DNA of 64,000 nucleotides from Akkermansia muciniphila (GTDB taxonomy: Bacteria > Verrucomicrobiota > Verrucomicrobiia > Verrucomicrobiales > V1-33), in contig CAMAUV010000025.1 in the NCBI GenBank assembly GCA_945861415.1, forward strand, positions 1 to 64,000, in the 5' to 3' direction. A program made the position numbers and the translations under genes. Numbering within the stretch: position 1 is the stretch's first letter; each line of letters starts with the position of its first letter. Of the stretch, positions 17,086 to 25,813 are shown piece by piece. The notes below the pieces were generated by a model that made no database searches, had not been told where the DNA came from, and was given only the letters and a program-made list of their open reading frames with translations.

Positions 17086-18534
17086 CTAAGATCCCTCGCC
17101 GGGGCCGGCTTTTTTTGCTCCTTCTACTGATTTTCCTCCCTCCACAGGCACGGGGTGCACTTTCTTGAGCAGCGCTTTCATTTCCGCCACTGTCGTTGAT
17201 TGCGCCGGGTTGGCGGCGAGGTTCTTCAGTTCCTGCGGGTCGGCATGGTGGTCATAAAGTTCCGCGCCCCTTGCTCCGCCATCCCACTCGGTATAGCGCC
17301 ACCGGGCCGTGCGGACACTGTGGCCGGGAAATACTGCACGCTGCACCTGAGTATAGGCCGGGCGGTTCCACTCCGCGGAGGGGTCGGCCAGCAGCGGGCG
17401 AAGGCTCGCACCCTCCAGTCCCTCGGGGGCTTTTAGCCCGGCGAGGTCGGCGAGCGTGGGATAGAGGTCGAGCAATTCGACTGTGCGCAAACTTTTCTTC
17501 CCTGCCGCCATTCCCGGTACGGAGATGATAAAGGGAACCCGCGCACTTTCTTCAAAGCAGCTCTGTTTCATCCATAGCCCGTGCTCCCCGAGGTGATACC
17601 CGTGGTCGCTCCAGAAAACAACGATCGTGTTTTCCCGCAGGCCCAGCCGCTCGAGGGCATCCAGCAGGCGCCCGATCTGGGCATCCACGAATGAAATGGC
17701 GGCATAGTAGGCGCGCTTTGCTTCGCGGGCCTGCTGCTCCGTGCAGCCAAAATGGGGCCACGGCTTGGTGGAGGACAACGCCGGCTCCGGCGCAGAATCC
17801 CGGAATGCGGGCGCAATTTCCGGCAGTTTGATCTGCTCCTGTGGGTAGATGTCGAAGTATTTGGCCGGAGCCACAAATGGACAGTGCGGCCGGTAGAAAC
17901 CCACGGCGAGGAAAAACGGCCCCGCTTTGTGTTTCTCCAGGAGTTCAATGGCCTGCGTGGCCACTTTGCCGTCGGTGTGGTCTTCATCGCGCCCCGTTTT
18001 ATCCGCCAGTAGGCTCATAGAGGAGCCCAGTCCGCGCTTTGGCGTGTTGTTGATAATGTCCGGCTCGAGCGCGGTCTTGTCGACCCCGGCGGGATTGAAC
18101 ACTTCCTTCCATGAGGCCGCGTCATCCAGTCCGCTGGTGCCGATCTCGCCGGGATTGCCGTAGTGGTAAATTTTGCCCACCCGCGCCGCATAGTATCCCT
18201 GCTGAAGAAAACACTGGGAGAGCGTCACCACATCCGGCATCCCCGCGCGGAAGTGATACTTCAGGTCAAACACGCGCGTCGTGTCCGGCCGCAGTCCCGT
18301 CATGATGGAGGAGCGGCTGGGGGAACACAGCGGAAACTGGCAGTAGGCGCGGGTGAAGTTCACACCCTGCGAGGCCAGCTTGTCGATGCACGGCGACTTC
18401 ACCTGAGTGTGCCCGTAGCAGCCGAGGTCGTTGTTCATGTCATCCACGGCGATGAACAACACGTTAGGTTTCGCCAGCAGGGAAGTATGGAGGGCGAGGA
18501 TTATAAAAAGGGCGCGCAAAATCATGAGTCGCAC
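17086..18534 (-). CDS. Secreted sulfatase, iduronate-2-sulfatase-like
   Basis: A 482-residue sulfatase. The signal peptide is about 1-21, with LFIAVDDMNNDLGCYG giving the Asp31-Asp32 pair. CSPSR at 70-74 holds the cysteine for formylglycine, followed by SSIMTGLRPDT. The AVDDMN / GLRPDTTRVFDL / HGYHLGEHGLW pattern is characteristic of the iduronate-2-sulfatase branch widespread in PVC bacteria. It is divergent from the heme-domain dehydrogenase gene, with 78 bp between starts that would hold both promoters. The protein ends in a charged Lys/Gly tail. Exact substrate is unknown. Confidence 0.9.
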   Translation of the reverse strand: MRLMILRALFIILALHTSLLAKPNVLFIAVDDMNNDLGCYGHTQVKSPCIDKLASQGVNFTRAYCQFPLCSPSRSSIMTGLRPDTTRVFDLKYHFRAGMPDVVTLSQCFLQQGYYAARVGKIYHYGNPGEIGTSGLDDAASWKEVFNPAGVDKTALEPDIINNTPKRGLGSSMSLLADKTGRDEDHTDGKVATQAIELLEKHKAGPFFLAVGFYRPHCPFVAPAKYFDIYPQEQIKLPEIAPAFRDSAPEPALSSTKPWPHFGCTEQQAREAKRAYYAAISFVDAQIGRLLDALERLGLRENTIVVFWSDHGYHLGEHGLWMKQSCFEESARVPFIISVPGMAAGKKSLRTVELLDLYPTLADLAGLKAPEGLEGASLRPLLADPSAEWNRPAYTQVQRAVFPGHSVRTARWRYTEWDGGARGAELYDHHADPQELKNLAANPAQSTTVAEMKALLKKVHPVPVEGGKSVEGAKKAGPGEGS

Positions 18535-18612
18535 CCTGACAGCATAGAAGCCCGCGGCGAAACCGCATTGACGGCACTCGACAAAAGTGTGGCAGATGCT
18601 CCGTATCCGATC

Positions 18613-21600
18613 ATGCTGAAATATACTGCCCCCTTTCTCACTGCCCTAATTGTCGCCGCTGCCCATGCGGCCCCTTCGGAGCAGGACATCCTTAAGGACG
18701 TGAAAGTGCCCGCAGAGTTCGATGTCAGCGTCTTCGCCACCCCGCCGATGGCCAATTACCCGGTCTATGTCACGGCCGCGCCGGACGGCACGCTCTACGT
18801 TTCCAGCGACAAGAACGGCAGCATCGACCGCGGACCGAACCGCGGTAGCATCATCCGCCTGCGCGATACCAACGGCGACGGCAAAGCCGACGAGCGCAAA
18901 GTTTTCGTGCCCGATGTGGACAGCCCGCGCGGCGCGGTGTGGGACCACGACCGGCTCTATCTCGTCCATCCGCCGCACCTCAGCGCGTTCATTGATAAGG
19001 ACGGCGACGGCGTGAGCGATGAGCAGAAGATCCTCGTGAAGAACATCGCGTTTGGATTCAAAGACCGGCCAGCGGACCACACGACTAATGGGCTCACGCT
19101 CGGAATTGATGGCTGGCTGTATGTGGCCGTGGGCGATTTTGGATTCATGGAAGCCGAGGGCACGGATGGCCGGAAGCTCGGTTTTCGTCACGGCGGCGTG
19201 GTGCGCCTGCGGCCCGACGGCACGGAGCTGCAAATTTACAGCATCGGTACGCGCAACATCCTCGACGTGGCTATGAGCCCGCTGCTGGACGGATTTTGCC
19301 GCGACAATACAAATGACGGCGGCGGCTGGGACATGCGCTTCCATCACTTCACCGGCCTCGAAGACCACGGCTATCCGCGACTCTACATGAACTTCCGGGA
19401 CGAGCACATCAAACCGCTCGTGGAATATGGCGGCGGCTCCGGATGCGGCGGATGTTATCTCAATGAGCCCGGCTTTCCCGCCCCCTACGCCAGCGTGCCG
19501 CTGACCTGCGACTGGGGTCGCAACTGGACCTATAGCCACCACCTCACCCCGAATGGCTCAACTTTCAAAGACGACGCCCGCGAATTCATCGGCATGACGC
19601 GCGTGACGGATGTGGACGTGGACGCCATGAGCCGTATTTATGCCGCGAGCTGGATGGGCGCGACCTTTACCTACGCAGGCGAAGACGTGGGATACATCGT
19701 ACAGGTCAAACCAAAAAGCTACACGCCCGAGCTGCTGCCGGACTTCAACAAGGCGAGCAACGCAGAATTGGTGAAGCTGCTGGAGAGTCCCAGCGCACGC
19801 CGCCGCATGGAGGCGCAGCGCGCCCTAATTAGGCAAGGCGTGAGCGATCCCGCCGCGAAGACGCTCATGCAACTCGCAGAGGATAAGGGTAAGTCCATGG
19901 AATCGAGAGTCGCCGCCGTATTTGCCATTAAGCAGGCCACGAAACCGCAGGTTTGGCAGAATCTGCTCGCGATCCTGACGAAAGAGGAAACTATCCGCCC
20001 CTTTGCCATCCGCGCCCTCGCCGACCGTGAGGCCGACGCCGCCGGCAACGAACCCGCTTCGGCCATTGCCCATTACCTGCCGTCCATCGCCGCCGCCTCG
20101 CCGCGCACGAAAGTGGAAGCCGCGGTCGCCGTGGCCCGTCTGCGCAAAGCCACGCAGGCTTCCGCCATCCTCCCGCTGCTCGGCGACGCCGACCCCGTCA
20201 TCGCCCACACCGCCTTCCGGGCCCTTGCGGAGATGAAAGCCGCCGACGCCTGTTTCTCCTTAGTAGACAAAGCCGATGCGCCGTATCCCCAGCGACAAGG
20301 CGCGATCTTCGCTCTCATGCGGATGCACGAACCCGCCGTGGTGGACGGTCTCATTTCACGGCTCGGGAAAGAAACCGATTCCGCCCGCCGCCGCAGCCTG
20401 CTGTCGGCGTTGTGCAGGCTCCACTTCACCGAAGCAAAATGGAAGGGCGACTCATGGGGTACACGCCCTGATACCCGCGGTCCTTACTACCAGCCGGAAA
20501 AATGGAGTGAGTCAGACAAAGTGATGGCCACCCTAACGGACGCTCTCAGCAAGGCTGAAGGCGAAGAGGCCGGGTGGCTCGCCAGCGAAATGACCCGTAA
20601 CCGCATCGAGGACCAAGCCGCTACTAGGCAGCTCATCGTCCTCGCCGGAAACGATCCCAAAATCCGGAGCAACCTCATCGCCCAGCTCGTCAAAAAGAAC
20701 GATGTGCCCGGCGAAGCCATCCCGCTCCTCACCGAAGTCGCCGCCAATCCCTCCACTAATGCCCGGGAACGCGCCGATGCCATTTCCCTCCTGACAAAGA
20801 CCGACAACGCCAACGCATGGCACGCCATCCCGGAAGCACTTGCCCACTTCACCGGCAAAGACGGCCGCCGTGGCGGAGAGCGCGCCGAGCAGGCCTTTCT
20901 CGGCGCGGCCAAGCTTGAGAACTTCCACACTCACTTTGAACAGCTCGCCGCCAAAGTGGATGGCGAGCCGAGCCAGTGGGCCGAGGCCGCCGTCCTCGCG
21001 CTCAGCGCCCGCACCAGCGGCGCTCCCGAAGCCCGTGAGCAGGCCGCCAAATCCCTCGAAGCCGGTTGGGCTGAACCAAAACGCCGCGTGCAAATCCTTA
21101 CCGCCATCGCTGAAATCAAACACCGCGCATGGGCCCCTCGCGTGCTCGCCTCCCTCAGCGATCCGGACAAATCCATCGTGACCGCCGCCGACAAAGCCGT
21201 CAAAGCCCTCAAGCTCGACCCCGCCGATGCCAACGCGCCGAAAATTGAAAGTATGAAGCCCGAAGACGTCATCGCCGCCGTGCTCAACACCAAAGGCGAC
21301 CCCGTCATCGGCGCGCAGATTTACCAGCAAGCCACCTGCGCGAACTGCCACACCACCGCCAAAGATGCCGCGCCCAGAGGCCCTTACCTCGGCAATATCG
21401 CCGACACCTACAAGCGCCCCGATCTCGCCGTCGCCATCCTCGATCCCAACAAGACCATCGCCCAAGGCTTCGTGACGAACTTCTTCACTCTCAAGAAAGG
21501 CGACCCCTTCATGGGTTTTGTCGTGCAGGAAAGCGCCACCGAAGTCGTCATCCGCAACCAGGCCGGCACTGAACAAAAAATCCCCGTCGCCGACATCACC

Positions 21601-21720
21601 GACCGCCAAAAACTCCCCAACTCCCTTATGCCCCCCGGCCTCATAAACCAGATGACCGTCAAAGACTTCGCGAGCCTCTTGGATTATCTGGAGAAGCTGG
21701 CGAAAGACCAGAAGAAATAG
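18613..21720 (+). CDS. PVC-type membrane-bound dehydrogenase with HEAT repeats and cytochrome c-like heme domain
   Basis: The protein (1,035 aa) has a signal peptide (FLTALIVAAAHA) and an N-terminal beta-propeller domain of the putative membrane-bound dehydrogenase type, with DTNGDGKAD and DKDGDGVSD calcium-type loops and TNGLTLGIDGWLYVAVGDF. Next come HEAT-like alpha repeats (about 380-880), then a C-terminal heme-binding domain with CANCH at about 909-913 and later VADITDRQKLPNSLMPPGL. This architecture is common in Planctomycetes and Verrucomicrobia and is thought to act on sugars in the periplasm; the substrate is unknown. The ATG at 18613 precedes the signal peptide; the open frame to 18163 is antisense to the sulfatase gene. 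Confidence 0.9.
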   Translation: MLKYTAPFLTALIVAAAHAAPSEQDILKDVKVPAEFDVSVFATPPMANYPVYVTAAPDGTLYVSSDKNGSIDRGPNRGSIIRLRDTNGDGKADERKVFVPDVDSPRGAVWDHDRLYLVHPPHLSAFIDKDGDGVSDEQKILVKNIAFGFKDRPADHTTNGLTLGIDGWLYVAVGDFGFMEAEGTDGRKLGFRHGGVVRLRPDGTELQIYSIGTRNILDVAMSPLLDGFCRDNTNDGGGWDMRFHHFTGLEDHGYPRLYMNFRDEHIKPLVEYGGGSGCGGCYLNEPGFPAPYASVPLTCDWGRNWTYSHHLTPNGSTFKDDAREFIGMTRVTDVDVDAMSRIYAASWMGATFTYAGEDVGYIVQVKPKSYTPELLPDFNKASNAELVKLLESPSARRRMEAQRALIRQGVSDPAAKTLMQLAEDKGKSMESRVAAVFAIKQATKPQVWQNLLAILTKEETIRPFAIRALADREADAAGNEPASAIAHYLPSIAAASPRTKVEAAVAVARLRKATQASAILPLLGDADPVIAHTAFRALAEMKAADACFSLVDKADAPYPQRQGAIFALMRMHEPAVVDGLISRLGKETDSARRRSLLSALCRLHFTEAKWKGDSWGTRPDTRGPYYQPEKWSESDKVMATLTDALSKAEGEEAGWLASEMTRNRIEDQAATRQLIVLAGNDPKIRSNLIAQLVKKNDVPGEAIPLLTEVAANPSTNARERADAISLLTKTDNANAWHAIPEALAHFTGKDGRRGGERAEQAFLGAAKLENFHTHFEQLAAKVDGEPSQWAEAAVLALSARTSGAPEAREQAAKSLEAGWAEPKRRVQILTAIAEIKHRAWAPRVLASLSDPDKSIVTAADKAVKALKLDPADANAPKIESMKPEDVIAAVLNTKGDPVIGAQIYQQATCANCHTTAKDAAPRGPYLGNIADTYKRPDLAVAILDPNKTIAQGFVTNFFTLKKGDPFMGFVVQESATEVVIRNQAGTEQKIPVADITDRQKLPNSLMPPGLINQMTVKDFASLLDYLEKLAKDQKK

Positions 21721-21785
21721 CGCGGGTTATCGAAGTTGAAACCTAAAGTGACCCGGGGATACCGGCCCTCCTGCACTGCCTCACC

Positions 21786-22454
21786 CTATTCCGCCGTCCC
21801 AAGGAAGACGGCCATGGCTTCTGAATCCGCGCCGAGCTTCGCCTCCGCGAGCGCCTGGAACTTACTGATGCAGGCACGGCTCACGTCGCGGGCGGTGGTG
21901 CCGGCATCGACGGTAAAAGAATGCCCGGGGCTGCGAGCTGCGAGGTCGAGAAAGATGGCGCGCGCTTTTTCCAGCGAGTCCTTTTTTTCGAAATCGTTCG
22001 GCTGATCGCCCCGGCGGCGGATGCGCTCAAGACCGAGGTCCACAGCGACGTCCAGCAGAAGAAAGCAATCTGGGCGGGGGGCGAAGGACTCGTGCTCGAC
22101 GATGATGGCGGCTGGGTCCGCGCCGCGGGCGCCCTGGTAGGCGGCGGTGCTCCAGTAGTAACGGTCCACAACGACGACGTGCCCCTGCTGCATGGCGGGC
22201 CTGATGGTGCCGGCGACGTGCATGGCGCGGTCCTTGCGGAAAAGCTCGAGTTCATCTTCCAGCGTGAGGCGACCGGTGGAGGCGGAGCGGCGGAGTTCGC
22301 GGCCCCACTTGAGGCTGGTGGGCTCCTTGGAGAGCACACAGGCGATGCCGCGCTCACCGCAATACTGGGCAAGGAGGGCCGCCACGGAGGTTTTGCCTGC
22401 TCCGTCGATGCCCTCCACGGCGACGAGTAATCCTCCCGGGAATAGTTGTTTCAT
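21786..22454 (-). CDS. tmk: Thymidylate kinase
   Basis: A P-loop kinase of 222 residues that makes dTDP from dTMP. AVEGIDGAGKTSVAALL (about 11-27) is the Walker A region. LSKEPTSLKWGRELR contains the substrate-binding Glu-Pro, VVVDRYYWSTAAYQG is the DR(Y/F) motif with the tyrosines that contact dTMP, and LLLDVAVDLGLERIRRRG leads into the lid. Length is near normal. The ATG at 22454 lies shortly before the P-loop; the frame extends to 22568 only through codons shared with the next gene. It runs on the same strand as the secreted protein upstream, 47 bp apart. Confidence 0.9.
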   Translation of the reverse strand: MKQLFPGGLLVAVEGIDGAGKTSVAALLAQYCGERGIACVLSKEPTSLKWGRELRRSASTGRLTLEDELELFRKDRAMHVAGTIRPAMQQGHVVVVDRYYWSTAAYQGARGADPAAIIVEHESFAPRPDCFLLLDVAVDLGLERIRRRGDQPNDFEKKDSLEKARAIFLDLAARSPGHSFTVDAGTTARDVSRACISKFQALAEAKLGADSEAMAVFLGTAE

Positions 22455-22501
22455 GGGCGCGCGAGATAGCGGCCCGCTTCGTGTATGCAACGCCGTATCT
22501 T

Positions 22502-23191
22502 TTACTGTCCGATCGGTGGGTAAGGATGGAGCGGCGCGGGAGCAGGGGAAAATTTGCGCTGAATCCACTGCCCAGCGCGATTCAGACCGCGGCCCACTCC
22601 GCGCACTCCGCGGTTAACGGCCTCAGCCGTCTGCTGCCTTAGGGGCGGGGGGACGACCTGCGGGGGGAGTGGGCCGTAGGTTTGAAAGCCCAGCACTTTG
22701 GCGTTCGATCCGCTGATGCGCGCATCAGCTACTTTTAGGCCGGCGGCATTTTTCAGCTCGATGTAATAGACTGGCGTTCCATTTTGCTCGGCCCGGATCT
22801 GGTAAGTGGCGGAGTCGAATCCGATGCGTGCGGCTTTGGCTGAGGTCTCGGCTTTGGAAAACGCGATGGTGCTGTCCACGGTAAATTTTTTCTGTGCGAT
22901 GAACGGACCGCTGAGGGCGGCCACGGAGGGTGCCGGCACCGGCCCTTCATTGGTGATCCGGCCCTCGGCGACGTAGAAACTGCGCAGCGCGCCCTGGCCG
23001 TCCACCACCACCACATGCCACGTCACGGGCTGATCCGTGCCCTTTTCTCCGCCCACAAAGACCACGTTGTTCAGCCATGAGTCGCCGCGCTCGCGACTGA
23101 GGATCTTGAGAGCGGTTTTGGCGGGATCGCCCCCGGCGGCGAAGGACGGAGCGCTGATAACGAGAGCTAGCAGACAGAGGAGTGTCTTCAT
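22502..23191 (-). CDS. Hypothetical secreted protein, 229 aa
   Basis: A clear signal peptide (MKTLLCLLALVISAPSFAAG) opens the mature protein. The central part has strands such as TWHVVVVDGQGALRSFYV and a lysine/alanine-rich helix, and the end is Pro/Arg-rich (after VVPPPLRQQ). The C-terminal tail is basic and low complexity, as in envelope proteins that bind cell wall or nucleic acid, but this is a guess. No domain recognised. It sits upstream of tmk on the same strand and may be co-transcribed. Confidence 0.65.
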   Translation of the reverse strand: MKTLLCLLALVISAPSFAAGGDPAKTALKILSRERGDSWLNNVVFVGGEKGTDQPVTWHVVVVDGQGALRSFYVAEGRITNEGPVPAPSVAALSGPFIAQKKFTVDSTIAFSKAETSAKAARIGFDSATYQIRAEQNGTPVYYIELKNAAGLKVADARISGSNAKVLGFQTYGPLPPQVVPPPLRQQTAEAVNRGVRGVGRGLNRAGQWIQRKFSPAPAPLHPYPPIGQ

Positions 23192-23376
23192 GGAGGATGG
23201 TGGTCGTTGAAGGTATAAATGATACACCGAACGGCAAATGCAACGCCGGCTTTGGCGGACTGAGGCCGGAGCAGGCCAGCTAGGCTCCTTAAAAAGAGAG
23301 GATTGGCAGACGCTCGCGATCCTAGCATAATGGCTGAATAGTTCAACGTCTCCTTGTTTCCGCCGCCGCACTGCTC

Positions 23377-23681
23377 ATGGCATCACGCAGTGCTCCTGGC
23401 GGTCAACTCTTGGTGAGTGTGCCGGATCGGCGCATGGCGGTCGTTTCCGAGCAACAGGTGCTGCGCACTTTTCCTGTCGGCACTTCGCGGTTCGGCCTCG
23501 GCCACCGGCCCGGCACCAACTCCACTCTTCCTAGCCGCCTCGAAGTAGCCAAAAAGTAGGAGGTGGCCAGCCCAGCGACATGAAGCTCAAAAGCAGGCGG
23601 CCTACGGGCGAAATCGTGCGGCCCAATACCCCTAGGCGCGATCCCATCGTCTCCCGCTTCCTCTGGCTGCGCGGCACATAG
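23377..23681 (+). pseudogene. Decayed L,D-transpeptidase (YkuD) remnant
   Basis: Two successive frames match the intact L,D-transpeptidase at 47359. The first (from 23377) has VSVPDRRMAVVSEQQVLRTF and GTSRFGLG, parallel to VSVKDQKMALIERGQVVRVY and STSKFGLG, and stops at 23557-23559. A second frame from 23580 has KSRRPTGEIVRPNTPRRDPI, close to KSRRPTGEVLRPNSPGRDPI, then stops at 23681 right after the LWLRGT block. The HGT...GCIR catalytic region is missing altogether. A frameshift and a truncation therefore separate it from function. A hexanucleotide repeat (gccaac units) follows at 23685. Confidence 0.85.
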
Positions 23682-23865
23682 TCCGCCAACGCCAACGCCA
23701 ACGCCTGCCGTCTTTTATTTAAAAGCCGAAGGACTGAGGACTGAGGCGAAGGGGCGCCGGCGTCTCTGCGACTTTTCGGCAAGCGCGTGCGACCTTTACC
23801 CTCAGTTCTCCCTCAGCCACAACCTGTGCATTGATAAGTGCTGAATGCTCCCCGAGGAATGGCCC

Positions 23866-24750
23866 ATGCTCATTCCTGCTTTTCAGAAAGACGATGCGTT
23901 TATTGCCAACATCCGATCAACTCCCGCCCGGGAGGACGCATTTCATCTCTGGTGGGTCGGGCAAAGTGGCTTCCTACTCCAGTGGAATGGTCGCCATTTG
24001 CTTTTCGATCCCTACCTCTCGGATTCGCTCACGGAAAAATACGCCGCCACCGATAAACCCCATGTGCGCCTTAGCGAACGCGTCATCGACCCCGTGCGGC
24101 TGGACATGATCGAGGTGGCCACCGCTAGCCATCTTCATACCGACCACCTTGATGCCGCTACCTTGCTGCCGCTCGCGGCGGTAAACCTAGGGCTCCAACT
24201 GGTCCTGCCGGAGGCTATCATCCCGGTTGCCGCTGAGCGCCTCGCCGCAGGGGCTCCTGCGCTTTTGGGCCTAGACGATAGCGGCACCGTCACGGCGGGC
24301 GTTTTCCAATTCACTGGCATCGCCGCCGCCCACAATGAAATCGAGCGCGATGCCATGGGGCGCTGCCGGTTCCTTGGATTCCTCGTGCGCTTCGGTCCCT
24401 TCTGTGTTTACCACAGCGGTGACACCATATGGCACGATGGCCTGGTCGCTGCCCTGCGCAACGCCCGACCGGATATCGCGTTGGTCCCTATCAACGGCAA
24501 CGAGCCCTCCCGGCGTGTGGCCGGCAATCTCAACGGTACGGAAGCCGCGGCTCTGGCTAAAGCCACCGGTGCCCGCCTCGCTATTCCTCATCATTTTGAT
24601 ATGTTTGCCTTCAATACCGCCTCACCGGACGAGTTTACTGTAGCCTGCGACCGGCTGGGCCAGACATTTAAGGTGCTCAAGGGCGGGGAACGCCTGACGT
24701 TGTTGATTCCAGAAGCAACTTCTCGCATCTCGTTAGAAGGCGTTAGTTGA
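23866..24750 (+). CDS. Metallo-beta-lactamase-fold hydrolase, UlaG-like
   Basis: The fold's metal motif is HLHTDHLD (about 92-99), with more metal ligands in AAAHNEIERD, YHSGDTIWHDG and PHHFDMF. This pattern fits the UlaG-like lactonase group, which opens cyclic esters such as L-ascorbate-6-phosphate lactone. The actual substrate is open. The start at 23866 is supported by a GAGG ribosome binding site eight bases upstream; the ATG at 23845 would be seven codons longer. A weak hairpin (24761-24781) with an A/T-rich tail follows the stop. Confidence 0.8.
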   Translation: MLIPAFQKDDAFIANIRSTPAREDAFHLWWVGQSGFLLQWNGRHLLFDPYLSDSLTEKYAATDKPHVRLSERVIDPVRLDMIEVATASHLHTDHLDAATLLPLAAVNLGLQLVLPEAIIPVAAERLAAGAPALLGLDDSGTVTAGVFQFTGIAAAHNEIERDAMGRCRFLGFLVRFGPFCVYHSGDTIWHDGLVAALRNARPDIALVPINGNEPSRRVAGNLNGTEAAALAKATGARLAIPHHFDMFAFNTASPDEFTVACDRLGQTFKVLKGGERLTLLIPEATSRISLEGVS

Positions 24751-24895
24751 TCTTCAGGCACTCATTTTTGTCGCAAATGAGAAAATTTTTAAATTTGCCG
24801 AGATTCAAGCTTGATAATTTTAAGCTTCTGGCTATTGTTTAAGCCCTTGAGCGAACTCCTTCGCGAGATAATTATAGTATTTACTGAAATTTTTG

Positions 24896-24923
24896 TAGAC
24901 ACGCACTTTAGATGGGGTATAAT
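24896..24923 (+). promoter_or_regulatory. Sigma-70 promoter of the MarR-family gene
   Basis: TAGACA at 24896-24901 and a perfect TATAAT at 24918-24923, 16 bases apart, lie 27 bases before the ATG. The upstream 130 bp are AT-rich and contain AAGCTT arms (24807-24812 and 24822-24827) and an ATAATTAT palindrome, possible binding sites for the encoded regulator. Confidence 0.75.
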
Positions 24924-24949
24924 AACCCGAACCCATAAAACTTTTACAA

Positions 24950-25408
24950 ATGCAAACAGCCGAAGAAAACAAAGCCACCATTCGCAAAGACGCAGGAAAA
25001 CTTGCGGACTTTATCATGTTCACCCAGAGAAGCTTCCTGCTGAATCTTTCGAAGGAACTGAATAAGGGGAGTGTCTCCTATGCTCAGTTCTTCCTTCTCG
25101 GATATCTTGCGAATGAAAACTATCTGACCATGACGGATATCTCGAAAAAGATGGGGCACAGTACCGCTGCCGCCACCGGCTTGGTCGATCGCCTCGAAAA
25201 ACTGGGCTACGTGCAGCGCCTTCACGCCAGCGAAGACCGCCGCAAGGTCATGGTTGAAATCACCCCTAAAGGCATCGAATTAGTGGAGCGCATCCGTGAT
25301 GACATCACGGCCAGTCTTGTCGAACTTATGGTCGATCTCGACGACAATGAGCAAGAAGCCCTGCTTAAGACTTACGGCAAGATTTCCACCTACGTTCGCT
25401 CAAACTGA
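24950..25408 (+). CDS. MarR-family transcriptional regulator
   Basis: A winged-helix regulator of 152 residues with the MarR layout: an N-terminal dimerisation helix, then YAQFFLLGYL, the recognition helix region MTDISKKMGHSTAAATGLVD, the wing YVQRLHASEDRRKVMVEITP (RLHASEDRR is the typical wing sequence), and a C-terminal dimer helix. It stands alone between its own promoter and terminator, so its targets are probably elsewhere, or itself. The ligand cannot be predicted; there is no conserved cysteine of the OhrR type. Confidence 0.93.
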   Translation: MQTAEENKATIRKDAGKLADFIMFTQRSFLLNLSKELNKGSVSYAQFFLLGYLANENYLTMTDISKKMGHSTAAATGLVDRLEKLGYVQRLHASEDRRKVMVEITPKGIELVERIRDDITASLVELMVDLDDNEQEALLKTYGKISTYVRSN

Positions 25409-25446
25409 GCCGCAGCTAAATAATTTAATTCTCCCCCAAGAGAGCC

Positions 25447-25480
25447 AAAGACCGGACGGGAAACCGCCCGGTCTTTTTTT
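25447..25480 (+). terminator. Rho-independent terminator of the MarR-family gene
   Basis: A nine-base stem AAAGACCGG/CCGGTCTTT encloses a further CGG/CCG pair and a short loop, ending in a run of seven T. It begins 39 bp after the stop codon. Confidence 0.92.
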
Positions 25481-25813
25481 GCCACCGCCACAGGATCGTG
25501 TGGAGTGCGGCACCCCCTGCTGGATTTTTTGGGGCGCAGGCCCAGGGCGGGATCGCCTTGTGGCTCCCGGACTTGCATGCCGGATGGCGGACCACGAAGT
25601 TGCACTTAGCCCCGCCTTGCCGGCTGCAAGGGCCTGGCCGCCGGGCGGGAGTGCAACTCAGCGCTCCTTCCTTTCCCAGAAACGCACATCAAGGATTGGT
25701 CGCACGCGAAAACTCGTCCCTATTTTCATCCACATGCCAGCCGCCAACCCCTTGCAGGGAGAGATAAACTCTTGACGTTAGCCTTCCCAGCCATCCAATC
25801 ACTCGCCAACTCT
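25481..25813. other. Intergenic region before the cyclophilin gene
   Basis: The 333 bases contain no frame that reads like protein in any direction. A TTGACG at about 25773 may be a -35 element for the gene at 25814, but no good -10 follows. I see nothing else. Confidence 0.35.

Noticed and set aside
20533-21609. Long minus-strand open frame opposite the heme-domain dehydrogenase
   Set aside because: It is antisense to a protein with clear domains and reads as Gly/Val/Asp-rich low-complexity sequence, typical of a GC-rich shadow frame.
23685-23706. CRISPR or tandem-repeat array
   Set aside because: Only about three gccaac hexamers in a row; no spacers. No CRISPR array was found anywhere in the window.
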